Source of the DNA: Siniperca chuatsi
Taxonomy: Eukaryota; Chordata; Actinopteri; Centrarchiformes; Sinipercidae
Reading direction: 5' to 3'
Assembly (NCBI RefSeq): GCF_020085105.1
Contig: NC_058055.1
Coordinates: 4,115,322-4,179,321, forward strand
Length of the DNA: 64,000 nt
Below, piece by piece: positions 24,201-36,000 of this stretch (position 1 is its first letter; each line of letters begins with the position of its first letter). The notes beneath the pieces were generated by a model. That model was not told the origin of the DNA, did no database searches, and was given only the letters and a program-made list of their open reading frames with translations. A program made the position numbers and the translations under genes.

Positions 24201-27200
24201 CACTGGAGCAGATGAGATCCCATGCACTTCTACTCCTTTATTGAATGCTTTAGGCTTCTGCACCAAGTCACAACATGAAAATACGACACAAGGTGCATAG
24301 CGTGCCAGCGTGCAGTCTACCAGCCTAGGCCTGATCTAGACTAAGCCACAGAGGTCTTCTCCTGTCATCACAGAGGACAAGTGTGGTTTGACGCAAACAC
24401 AAAAATGTCAAGTGACTTTAAAGAAATGGACTCCAGCGAGGGGCTGACTCAGGCTCAGAGATGCAAACACATGACAGATGAAACAGACTAGAGTAGCTAG
24501 CAGTGCAGCTCTCCCTCACCTTCACATGGTGCCATGGTCCATACTTACAACTGTGGTAGCATCAGTGCTTCAGGCAGCATTAAAGGTGGCAATATTTTGA
24601 AATTTAAATGCACACAGACATTTGAACAGACAGAATGGCAATTCTCTGTACAACGTGTCCTACCATACAGTGCTTACATATTAAACAATCTGTGTTATGT
24701 TCAATATTACTACAGCATTATACAAATCTAAGCCAATAAAAAAAAAAATCCTGATACATCAGAAGTCTTACCTTGAGAAATTCCTTTTTGTCCACTTGCT
24801 CATTGCCGTCAACATCAAGCATTTTGAAAGCTATATGAAATCCTGTACGTGGCTCTGCAACAGCAAGTTCAAACAGCAAGGCATGTTATCTGAACTCTAT
24901 CTGAATACTATAGAAAACCTCACGTGAATCAGCACACTTGGTTAGTAGGGCAAAGCAGCACTACACTGTTTTCCAGGCTGCGTTGAGAAGTAAAACACAA
25001 CATAACTGCAGTGTTCTTACTGAAGAAAATGCTCCCACTTAAGTCACAAAATCACAGGCAAATCCGTTCAGAGGGGGAAGACCCTGTAAGGCCCGGCGGC
25101 TCATGCGAGGTTTGGGAATTTACTTACTGGTCAGGATAGTCAGCAGGAACAGATACTCTGTGTAGGATATCAAACCTGCAAGACACAAAGAAATGGACGC
25201 AGAATTATATTTTGGCAAGAACCAACAAATCCCACACTGGCCGACTTTGAAAACAAATAATCTGCAAACGCACAGACGTGAACTTTCCCTGTTACGGTCA
25301 CACAGATAAAATTAAACGTGAAACAAGATCCATCCCAGAGTCGGTCACTCAAAAACGTGTGAACTGCAGTCAGTCACAGGTGGATGGATGTAGACACACT
25401 GTGAGCAGACCTGGATACAGGATATTAGATCTGAAAGTCCTGTGTGTTAACTCTTCTCTGTTGACAGACTGAAGACTTGTCCTGTCCTGTTTGATAGCAA
25501 TTTATGTTTTGAGAAACATATCACTGAGCCTGTCCAATCATGTTTTTATCACCTCAGAAACGTTGCAAAAATCCAATCTATTTTAAATCTTACAGAAAGC
25601 ATATCCTGATCTTCCCTGAGCTGTCTGTTTATTTTATTCTTTTTATGTATTGTATTTTTTTGATTTTATCATTCACTGTGGTATTTTATTTCTCTCTCTA
25701 TGCAGCACTTTGTACTTTGTTTTGATAAGTGCTCTATAAATAAAGTTGTATTATTTATTTATTATTATAAGACTTACCATTGTCTCCTAAGGTTCTGAAC
25801 AGCTCATTACCAGCCCGAGCTTTAGAGGCAGCGGCCAACATTTTGTTAACTTCCTGCAAAGACAGCAATAGGAAACATAAGCAGCACAAACGGATGACTC
25901 TGCTCTGCATGTGCAGTTGGAAACTAACTTACTAACGTTACACAATGTGATGTTACACATACCTGTGCTGTTAAAATTCTCTGCCGCAGCTTTCCTACAC
26001 GAGAACAAACAGAAAAGATTTGTTAATAAGACAACAAAAAACTTATAGAATAAATAACAGCATAAAGGTGGCATTACTTATGAATTGTTTTCATGCATCT
26101 TGGTTTTATACATCTGAACGTTCACTGAAAACGATGTGCAAAATAGCGGCATTAAGTTTAAACTGGGGTTCATACACAAGCTACGAAAACAAATCTCCAT
26201 GATAAAGTATTTTTTAGACTAATCGAGCAATACTATAAATCCATCTTTCTATATGTCCAGTGATGTAAATAATTCCGTTATATAGAAATAATTCAACAAT
26301 GAGGGTTAGCTGTAGTTATGGTTATCATGTTATCTGCTGACATGATGGCTGCCTGAATTTTAAAAAATGCTCTAATCACAGATCTATAAAATATTTTTTA
26401 CAATCACCTCCAATACAGTGAAAAGACTTGTTTTATGCATTTGGGTTACATTTGAAAATGACATTCATGAACTCATTTCATTCATGAATGAAATTGCAAA
26501 TCCCAGCGCAACCATGTAATATGTATGATTTCGTCATGTAATGCCAGTCTAAGGGTGTTAAAATGAAGCAACATGCTTTGCAGAGCGGCATTTACACATT
26601 ACCACTCAACTCTTCTAGAACTGTACAACTTTCAGGATACTGCAGGCAACCTGCTTTTAATCCCTCTGAAATATCTTGTATTAGCTGATCATTTCAAATG
26701 ATCACCTCGTTGTATACACAAAGCAAGGATCTGTTAGATCTTGACATGGAGCAAGGTCTAACCACGAATACGGTCCAGGCCTTGAGCTACTACACATTTA
26801 GCACTGTCTTTGTTGCTAATCTGGACTTTTCTCCCCATTTTTTCCACAATTCCAGCTGATTTTAATAAACTTCCAATGAACCTTATTAGAACAAATCTTC
26901 CTCCCGCATCTCTTTTCTGACCCACTCCTGAACAGAGGCTACTCATCAAATCATTCAATGACCTGGCTTGACATGGAAGCATCTACATTCTTTTATTCAG
27001 GTTGTTCCTTTAATTTGTCACCCATCTGCAGAATCACCTGGGAGGACAGACTAGACTGAGACCGTTTACTAAACTAACTGGACGTCAGTGCAGCTTACGG
27101 TCAACGTTCTCCAGCATCACGGAGAACAGGAAGTCTCTCGGGGTCATGTAGGGCTCCTGTTCGTAGACCACTGAGGCGAACTGGATGAAACGAATCTTTC

Positions 27201-27742
27201 TGGCAGACAGCTGGGGAGCTGCGACTTCCTGAAACAGCACAAGTGACATAAACATCACAGTAAGCTACTGAAGCACATGAATAGTCATGGCTGGCCTGAC
27301 ACTACCGGCACGCCACTCGGTATGGCGTGTCGGTGAGTGGCAGCTGGGGGGCGTCAGTTGTTGATACAAACTCTTGGCTGAGCATTTACGCTCTCTCTTT
27401 GAATATGCTAACGTGTTCTTTTCAGTGTGTCGCTGTTACTTGTACTAAGCAACATAGCCTATTACTTTATATTTAAACAGACAGACATATGAAAGGTATC
27501 AGTTTCGACGACAGAATCTTTCATGAAGTGTGTAACGTACTCACTTTTTCTTCCTCGGCATGAACGGCGAAGGGCAGAGTCGTGTTGTTTGCATGATATT
27601 GGTAATAACAGATAAGCCCAGTTCCGATTACAGAGCCCAGAACACCAGGGCCGACAGCACGGCGCAGCGCAAAACTTTTCAGAGACCGAGGACTCCTCAA
27701 AACATTCCTCCAGACAGCGGCGACTCTTCCCCAGCTGGCCAT
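21275..27742 (-). CDS. micu2: Mitochondrial calcium uptake protein 2 (EF-hand gatekeeper of the uniporter)
   Basis: MICU2 pairs with MICU1 in the intermembrane space and sets the calcium threshold of the MCU channel. Twelve coding exons (transcript order): 27742-27545, 27228-27099, 25994-25963, 25853-25778, 25175-25128, 24854-24772, 23996-23949, 23806-23709, 22604-22433, 22349-22241, 22153-21996 and 21376-21275. All phases join, giving 417 residues (human 434). The N-terminus is Arg-rich, followed by a hydrophobic stretch (VLGSVIGTGLICYYQY), a mitochondrial-type presequence. ISYTEYLFLLTILT and two canonical EF loops follow: DVDGNEQVDKKE and DMDGDNCLSHKE. FAEWLL and EMEFLQFSKGM fit MICU2 better than MICU1 or MICU3. 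The C-terminal YWKCVK Cys is a candidate for the disulfide to MICU1. The tail (GDDWCPI) differs from the mammalian end. One donor (CAG/GTTACA after 22,433) is unusual. Confidence 0.92.
21711..21930. repeat. Teleost interspersed repeat with AAGCT run (micu2 last intron)
   Basis: The segment holds the familiar fish repeat phrases TAGTTCAGCATTTTGGGAAA, GCCAGTCTTTATG, TAAGCTAAGCTAAGC and TGTAGCTTCATATTTACCG. The four-copy AAGCT run is at about 21,888-21,906. It lies within 70 bases of the donor of the second EF-hand exon. I know it as a dispersed, non-coding element but cannot assign a family name. Confidence 0.65.
25591..25740 (+). repeat. Interspersed repeat, forward copy of an inverted pair
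   Basis: The sequence from AGAAAGCATATCCTGATCTT to ACTTTGTACTTTGTTTTG is nearly the reverse complement of 27,841-27,985. It lies in the micu2 intron just after the exon ending at 25,778 (transcript sense). No coding capacity is seen. The two copies could form a long inverted repeat around micu2 coding exons 2 and 3. Confidence 0.75.
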
Positions 27743-27837
27743 TTTCAGGAAGCAAGCTCGCTAGCTGCGTAAACTCCACGGCTTCCGTAGCTGCGTACTG
27801 TGTGTGGGCAGCGCCACGCCCCCCGGGGACAAGCGGA

Positions 27838-28180
27838 ACTAAGTACAAAACAAAGTACAAAGTGCTTCACAGAGAGAGAAATAAAATACCACAGTGAATG
27901 ATAAAATATAAAAAATAAAAAACATAAAATACACAAAAGCAATAAAATAAACAGACAGCTCAGGGAAGATCAGGATATGCTTTCTGAAGAGACTTAAAAG
28001 AAGACACTGACTCAGACAACCTAATGTCTTCGGGCAAGTTGTTCCAGAGCCTCGGGGCCCTGATAGCAAAAGCTCTGTCCCCCTTAGTTTCCATCCTGGA
28101 CTCAGGAACAGACAGGAGACCCCTGCCTGAAGATCTCAAGCTACGCGAAGGTTCATAAGGGATTACAAGGTCTCTTTCTT
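27838..28180 (-). repeat. Interspersed repeat in the micu2 promoter, reverse copy of the pair
   Basis: The first 145 bases are the reverse complement of the repeat at 25,591-25,740. The element continues with typical fish repeat phrases (GTTCCAGAGCCTCGGGGCCC, GATAGCAAAAGCTCTGTCCC). It begins only about 95 bases upstream of the micu2 ATG, so the gene's proximal promoter is either very compact or partly made of repeat DNA. Confidence 0.7.
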
Positions 28181-28482
28181 ATGGTGGAGTCATGAACACT
28201 GACCTTAACTGAGGCAAATGAGGCCTTGCAAGTTATGTGATTGCAGTTGTTGCTGCTAAGGGTGGCCCAACCAGTTATTAGGTTTAGGGGGCAATCACTT
28301 TTTCACACAGGGCCATGTAGGTTTGGATTTTAACAACCTTCATTTAAAAACTGCATTTTGTGTTTAGTTGTGTTATCTTTGACTAATATTTAAATTTGTT
28401 TGATCTGAATCATTTAAGTGTGACAAACATGCAAAAAAATAAGAAATCAGGAAGGGGGCAAACACTGTTGCACACCACTGTA
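28174..28482 (+). mobile_element. Tc1/mariner-like DNA transposon remnant
   Basis: The segment combines two pieces of a fish Tc1-like element: GGTGGAGTCATGAACACTGACC, then GATTGCAGTTGTTGCTGCTAAG through to the end GGAAGGGGGCAAACACTGTTGCACACCACTGTA. The centre is deleted. The stretch from 28,238 is nearly identical to 43,543-43,724. It carries no intact transposase. Confidence 0.7.
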
Positions 28483-31400
28483 TGTATGTATGTATATATA
28501 TATATATTTGTGCACACATGTGGGCACTATGAGGCAAAAGGAACTGGTGGAGGACAGTGTGAAGGGATTATGATGTTACTCTAGTCACGGAGCATGAAAG
28601 TGTAACTGTAAAGTCTACTTTAGATCTGGGATCTACATTTATCTGTCTCAGTCCTATTAACCCAAGTTTCACAGAGAGCATGACAAGCATTTTATCACAT
28701 TTCTTGAACTGGCAGAAAAATCATCATATCTCTTTCAGGAATGTAGGAGAGCTGCAGAGGTTTGCATGTCATAGTACTTGGTCTTTTCTAATTATTTCAT
28801 GGTATGGCTATAGTTGTAGCGTGCTTTATACAGTATTACTGAAAATGCCAGAATACAGTTGCAAGATATATCTTTGTCGTTTAGCTGTGTTTGAGATATA
28901 TTGCAATCAGACAATTCAGTCACAACAATTCATCTGAAGCATCTTAAGATTTCTCTCAAACTCTCACTGTAACAGTATAAAGTGTCTGTCATTGGCCATG
29001 CTACAAACCTACAGAGGGGAAAAAAGACAATGGCAAAATCAAGGGATGAACAGATTTTATGAGACAATACCATATTTCATATTTCCACAGACAGATATTG
29101 GCAGATGTTATTCAATTCAATAAACAAATCATAATTAAAATGTACATTCTTAAAACACATCAAGTTGTGCTGAATTTGTGCAGTACTGTATACATGTATG
29201 TATGTATTTGTGTTTTATTATAGAAGAGACCCTGCATACTGTCTTACACTGTGCATGGGGCTGTACTTTAGTGCAAAACAAAAGTTGTATGAACCTTTTT
29301 TTTTTTACTCACATAAATGATTCACATGTCCACTCACATTTTATTCAAAACTGCACATACGTAGCTGGGATGAGATTCCGCATTTTCATTGGTTGCTATA
29401 AGAAAGCCATAAATACAGCATAAAAATGTTTGCGTTGTCCCAGTTACTGTATGTACAGAAGCAAGCGGGACAGATCGGAAGCATTTAGATAACCCCTTGA
29501 CATGGACACAGTTTGGAAAATACCAGGCCTTCAGTTGAGTCGAACCAAAGATTCAGTCCTGCACTAGAGTCAGTATGAAGGCTAGTCCAGCTCTAACGCC
29601 AGGGGGCGCTTAACAGTTATGTGACGAACACAGACTGTGGTTTGAAAAAGGATATTTTCATCATTTTAATAAGTGTATCAGTTGAGTGTGTTTACATGTG
29701 TCATACCTACATACTTTACTGTATGTTCGGTACGACCTCCAAAATGTATTCCATAATGCTGCTGCTACCCCATGATGCTAATGTTGTGTCTTTTCAGCTG
29801 GAGTCTTCACCTTCAAATTCACGGATACTGAGAGAGCTGCAGTAAAAGTTGATTGTTAGTTTCAAGAACGCGCAGTTGAGTAGAGAACCACTCAGCTTGC
29901 AGTTGAAAACCAATGTGAGGAGCAAACTGTTTCCTGTCTGTTAGGTGTGTCTGTGACCAGCACGTGTGTCCACATCAATTCCACGTCAAGTTTGCATCAG
30001 CAGGTTTGGAGGTTTATTTAATGTCATAGCAGCAAGTTGTAATGTAAAGTAACAAAGACATACACACTTTTAAGACCATCCATGAAGGAAACAAAGTTTG
30101 CACAATATTTTTTTCTTCAGTCACGGTTTATGCTGCCTATTTAATTTCGACTGTTACTGTTATAACACTGTTGAAAAAAATCCCGTGTGTGTTTCATAAA
30201 AGTGATGCGAAGCAAACACTTTTAAACGCACATGGTGATGCGGGCTGAATATCTTCCATGAGCAATGAATCAGAACAATTACAGCCAGTTATTCATGTTT
30301 CAATAACCAGTTGTTGTTTTCTCTTTTGAACCCCACGTTTCAGCAAACTGCATGACATGGCACTTATGTAAAAACAGTGAGTGACAAATGAAAATAACAT
30401 TCACATCATAGCATAGCTTGTCCGTTCTCGTTCAACTAATTTGAAGGCTGCAGTTATACAGACAGACACAGCACACTGTCACTACAATCCTCAAGTCAGT
30501 GAATTACTGACTGCATCTGACATATACTTTTGGTGTTTTTATAGAAAGGAAGACTGTTAATTAGTCTTTTTTTTTTTTTTTTTTTTTTTTACATATTTGA
30601 GGTGCGATTTGATAGGATGGAAAATGGAAAAACACTAACTACATTTGAACAAAGTCTCAGCTGCTGCACACTGCATGTGTATTTCCTCCTTTGTTTTTAA
30701 TGTGAGTACAATGTGTCAAAATGGCTACATTTTACTGACATTAAGGAAACATTAATTGTACTTATATATGTAAAAATAATTGACATACATAACAAACCAT
30801 AAGTGGACTAATGCCTGTTCTGTGATCACAGCATACTGTACTTCGTACAGTCACCAATGATTAGATTATCCAGAGCAGTTTATACTGAACTGCCCAGACT
30901 AGTTGATTTTTTTTGTCTGTAATATATAAATTTAGCACACTTGTCACAGACACACTGACTACTCAATCAGCTATTCTTACAAGTTCTTATTGGGGCTGCG
31001 GGGCAACTCCTGAATCTGATATGAATAAATATAGGCATATAAAAATACAGCAAGCATACCTACAGTATGTCCTGCTGCTCTTCCCTGGTAAAAGGTGTTT
31101 CATACAACTAGATACTGGTGTACGTATATAATAGTGACTCCTAATTTGCATATTTTTCATTAAATGTAATAAACATTAATATATTTGAGTGATGATTGTT
31201 TTTATTTGTGGATTAATACAAATGTTTTAATTTTACCCATTTCACTTCAGAGTATTGTTTTATTAGAGCACAGGGTTTATTGGTATACATACAAAGATAG
31301 GTATATACAATTCATGACTCGAATCATGACAGTTTTACATTTAACTTGCCTTTGATGGAGAGATTCCAATCAGTTTGAACTTCAAATGAAAGACACAGGG

Positions 31401-31935
31401 TACAGAGAGGTTTAACTCTCAGTGAACTGCTTCAGGGTTTTACAATTTTGGGCACCACAAACTCAGTGGTGATTGAACATTTCACAGCTGAAATCAGTAC
31501 ATTCTGTGGAAAGTAAATTGCAGTAATACAGTACAAACAGCAGAGGGGCCATTTGGCTTCTTAATTCATGTTACAGATCAAGGAGTAGTCACTTCTCCCC
31601 AAAAAAACAACCCCTTCTTCTCATGCTTACTGTGGATAGAAGACAACCCTACCTTGTCAAACTTACCTCTGAATTTTGAGAAATGGACCATGATAGCAAA
31701 TCCATTTCCCGCACTCACATTAAATTATTGCAATACTGCCCAACTTATTTCAAGAACATAAAAATAAAGGCAAGTTTAACAGGTGCACTAATAGACTATT
31801 TCATGCAATGTTCTGATTTTTGTCATGTATACAAAGGCATTGTGTCACTTTGAGCATTGCCACTTTGAACACACCTTGGGTTAATGGATTAGAATTTGAT
31901 GGAAAGCTCTTTTCTTGACATGGATCATTGTGGAC

Positions 31936-31976
<41 letters not shown>

Positions 31977-32711
31977 TGTTGAAAGGAAACTGTAGAAATG
32001 TGTATTCATTGACACCAATGAAGTCAGGTGGGTAACACCAGCATTCCATTATATTAAGATGATTCAAAGCTAGCCATGTGATGGGATTAAATGTCATTAT
32101 GATAAGTATACAGATGTGTCAAGTGTCTAAGGTGCACAACTGCCTGGAGTAAGCTTACGTGGATGTGACAAATCATAGGGTTCACATTTGCAATTATTTC
32201 TTGTTTCCTTTTCCCTTTTTCTCTCTTTAACAAAGAGAAGAAATAAAAAAGTATATTGCTTCAAAAAAATGTTTTTCTTTTTTAATATTGTGAAACATTT
32301 CATTCACCTCTTCTCGGGTTTGTCTACCTAGACATTACATTATCAGTCAAAGATACATACAGAAAGATGCTGTGAATCCAAGAGATTAAACGATCATCGA
32401 TGGGACGTGACAGTGGCTAATTCCTGGGACCACTTGTTGGAGTCAGTCTGTCTGTCTGTGCCGACCTCTTATCTACCAGCAGGTGGCACAATGCAAGCAC
32501 TGATGTATTGCCTGGGTGACGGGGAGGGGCTGAGAGATTAGTCTGTCACAGTAACAATAGTCAGTCCAAGGACCATGGCCTCAGTGTGTTCCAGCTCTGT
32601 GAACGAGGATCTGCAAACCTAGCTGCACATGCTCTCCATCCATCCCTCCCTCCCACCCACCGCCTCCCACACCTTTTGTCAGTGAGTAATGTTAAAATGC
32701 AAAGGGGCTCC
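28483..32711. other. Gene-poor spacer and sptbn4 3' UTR
   Basis: No recognisable coding exon lies between the Tc1 remnant and the sptbn4 stop codon. The right part should be sptbn4 3' UTR (- strand). Candidate polyadenylation signals read on - include TTTATT near 31,259 and 31,277. The region is AT-rich, with a T-run at 30,567-30,590 and an AAT microsatellite at 31,936-31,974. Confidence 0.5.
31936..31974 (+). repeat. AAT trinucleotide microsatellite
   Basis: A perfect run of about 13 AAT units. It explains the poly-Leu stretch in the open frame on the - strand, which I do not regard as a gene. Confidence 0.9.
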
Positions 32712-33011
32712 TCATTTGCTCTTGCCAGACGTGCTGGAGCCCCCCGCCCCGCCCTCCAATTTGTCGGCAATTTCTGATGTGTCTAACTTCTCAGAGCCAT
32801 CCCCTTTCTCTGACCTCTCCTTCTCAGACCTCTCCTCCCCTTCGGCGAGCTCGGACCTCTCTGACCTGGCATCTGCGTCCCCCTCCGACTTCTCCTTCCT
32901 CTCTGAACCGTCGGGGTCCATGGACGAGGTGCCGGGCTTGTCCCACTTGGCCATGGCTTCATGTTCAGCTATACAGGTGGTGATATTTGAAGTCCAAGCC
33001 TTCAGGTCCTC
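32712..33011 (-). CDS. sptbn4: sptbn4 last coding exon: end of PH domain and charged tail
   Basis: The exon starts [20 protein letters not shown], the last PH helix, and continues into a tail of Ser, Glu, Lys, Arg and Asp residues with repeated SER/SEK units ([17 protein letters not shown]). It ends [10 protein letters not shown] then TGA. The tail is acidic-basic mixed and probably disordered. Mammalian SPTBN4 has a shorter, different tail after its PH domain (recalled, not aligned). Confidence 0.9.
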   Translation of the reverse strand, partial: EDLKAWTSNITTCIAEHEAMAKWDKPGTSSMDPDGSERKEKSEGDADARSERSELAEGEERSEKERSEKGDGSEKLDTSEIADKLEGGAGGSSTSGKSK

Positions 33012-36000
33012 CTACAGAGACCAGCAAAAGACACACGTCTTATATAAGGAGTCTATTTCTCATGTAATAGCTTTCTCTTTTGCATGTTTTTCATATCGTG
33101 TTTTGGGATTTACACCATTTCATCATTACAGATCGAAATCTTAGCCTGCAACAGAGAAGAGAATCCAGTTCTAACTGTAGAAAGTCCCCTTATTTGAACA
33201 AATTGATTTCAGGTGTCAGTACAAAGTGGTGGGTGGACAGGGGTGGGAAATGTTTCCAGTACACAGAAAGCCTCAATTGAATTGAATATGACCTTGAAAG
33301 AGTGCTGTACCTTTCCTTTATTACATCAGCTGTTTGCGTTTTTGGCTGCTCTCTCACTGTAGTTGTTCACTTTCACAAATCAAACCCCCCTCACACCCAC
33401 TTACTGAGAGGATTTCAAACTTTACTGATATCACCAGTGATGGAAGCAGTACTCAGATCCTAAAGTAAAGTACCAATGCAACAATGTAAACATACTCACA
33501 AGTCCTTAAAATCATACTGAAGTAAAAGTACAGACGTACTGTCAGCTAAATGAAGAAGCTACTTTAAAAAGCTACTTTAAAAACTTAAAGTATCAAAAGT
33601 AAAAGTGCTCATTCTGCAGAAAATGGCCCATGTGGCTGATATATAATAACATTATTAGATTGTTATTACTGATGCATCAATGTTCGAGGTGGAGCTAGTT
33701 TTAACTACTTTATATACAGTTAGGTAGTTTAGTCCCCTGGTTACCAACCTAGGGGTTGGGCCCCTCCAGAGGCGGGAGAGGGGTCATGAGACAATTAATG
33801 GGGCAAGAACGAAGAAACAAAGTTCTCTTCAAATCTGTTTTTGGGACTTTTTAAAAAAAATCTTTGCTTTTTTGAGAAATATTGGATAATTTTACCTCTT
33901 TAGGCCTCAAACAGTTATTTTAATGAAAAATCTGAGAAGTTGGAGGGGAAACGTCTCTTTGGTGCGACGGCTAACAACTCATAGACATCTGAAACTTGAG
34001 TTTTTGTAAGGCATCACAAGCCAAATGGTTGGCAAACACTGGTTTAATCTTAAACAATGTGTTGTATCATATGTTTTTTATGTAAAATCTTAATCTGAAA
34101 AGTCACTAGTAACAATATCTGTCAAATAAATGTAGTGCAGTACAAAATAGAATATTTCCCTACGAAATGTAGAGGAGCAAAAGTAGTAGCATAAAATGGA
34201 AATATTCAGGTAAAGTACTAGTACCTCAAAAAACATTTCAGTTCTTGAGCAAATCTCCTTAGTTACTTTCCACCACTGGCCACCATTTGACCTTTTTTCT
34301 AGTAAATGAAGTGCCTGAAACAATTAAAGTCCAACTGAAATCCCATTTAGTCCTCTTTTTAATCAAAAATAACGTGAACATGTTTTTTTTAAATTTCAAT
34401 TAAATTGTATTTATATAGCGCTAATTCATAACAGAGGTTATCTCATTGCACTTTTCCTACAGAGCAGGTCTAGACCGTACTCTATACTATAATATTAATT
34501 ACAGAGACCCAACAAATCCCACCATGACCAAGCATTTGGCCACAGTGGCAAGGAAAAACTTCCTTTTAACAGGCAGAAACCTTGGGCAGAACCAGACTCA
34601 ATAGTGGGCGGCCGTCCACCGCTGCCGTGTTAGGTTTTGAGAGAGTGAGTAAATTAATTGTTAATATTTTTTTATTAAAAGGAAGAAAAAAAATGTCTTT
34701 GGGGAAATATCAGAAAATGCTCATTTTCGTCTCAGCCGGCTGGGGAGGTTGGTCGGTGTCTTTGTTTGATTGAGTGCCGGTGTTACACCATAGATAACGA
34801 GAGACCCAGTAAACACACTTATGTTGTAAAAAAAAAAAAACTTTTGCTGCAGTCAGACAGCGTGCTGTTAGCGGTATTGAAGAGTAAGGACCACACCAGC
34901 ATCTAACTGGAGCCAAGTGACATTCGCAGGTAAGTTTACTTGTTGTTTAATGTGCTGCAGCTGAGCAGCTAATTAGCTATGTAGCCTGCAAACTGAAGTT
35001 AGCAGTGCACTTCAGATTTTTTCTCAAAGGAGAACACAGGACAAGTGATCTACAGAGCAGCTATGTAGCAGATGAAAAAATGTAATTTAATGTCAGTTTA
35101 CTTTAAGAATTCCAAGAGTTATCTCCCACTGCTTGGCGCAGCTTTAAAAAAGCTGGGACTAGGTCCTTCCAATGAATTATTATTATTATTTTTTTTTTAT
35201 GGTGAATGAAAGTCTTTCATAAGTCTATTGAACACCTAAACGGTGGTAAGGAGTACAGGTTCCATATACGGATTGCAGTGAGATAATTCCCTGAAGAATC
35301 AAAGAAAAAATAAATATTCCCCCTGCAGTTGTCCTGACAGTATACTGTATATTCTGCTCATATCTTGTGTTATTTTAGTAATCCAATAGAGGAATACAAA
35401 AAGAAAGGAAATTAAAAATAGACAAACTGATGCAATGTCTGACATTTATTTGCACAAGGTGATCAAAAGCTGTGAAAACTGAACAAAATGTTCTAAATCT
35501 ATTCATTTATGTCAGCATACAGGTTCTTGTTTGGTTATTATTCTACAAAGGATAAGGCTGGCGATATTCTATATTTTTGTTATTATCAGCAAATAATGTG
35601 TTAGTCCATCTCCAATGCTTTCTGACTTCCCCAGCCTGTCTGTGGCTCTCAGCTCCATACCCATTGGTTCCTACCTAATTCTTAAAAAAATAGCTCACAA
35701 ATATATAGTTTCATTTTAAAGAAGGCTCAGTCATTTCCTAAACAGCTGGCCACTGTGGGTTTTAGCAAACATTACTGAAACAGGAGGAAATAGTGCATTT
35801 GTTGAGGACTATTTTCAGCTGCGGATTAATCCACATTTGATGCATTTGTGAGCATTTGGGGCTTTAGATTAAGTCAAAATAAAATAGTGTGTGTGTCCGT
35901 GATAATGAAGGAACATGTTACTGCAACAGTGTGGCTCACTGACAATGGAGCTCTGTGGCAAAGAGGAATAAGATATTTCAGGCTTTGGATACACAGACTG

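Noticed and set aside
31801..32097. 98-codon - strand open frame with a poly-Leu stretch resembling a membrane segment
   Set aside because: The Leu run is the AAT microsatellite read on the other strand.
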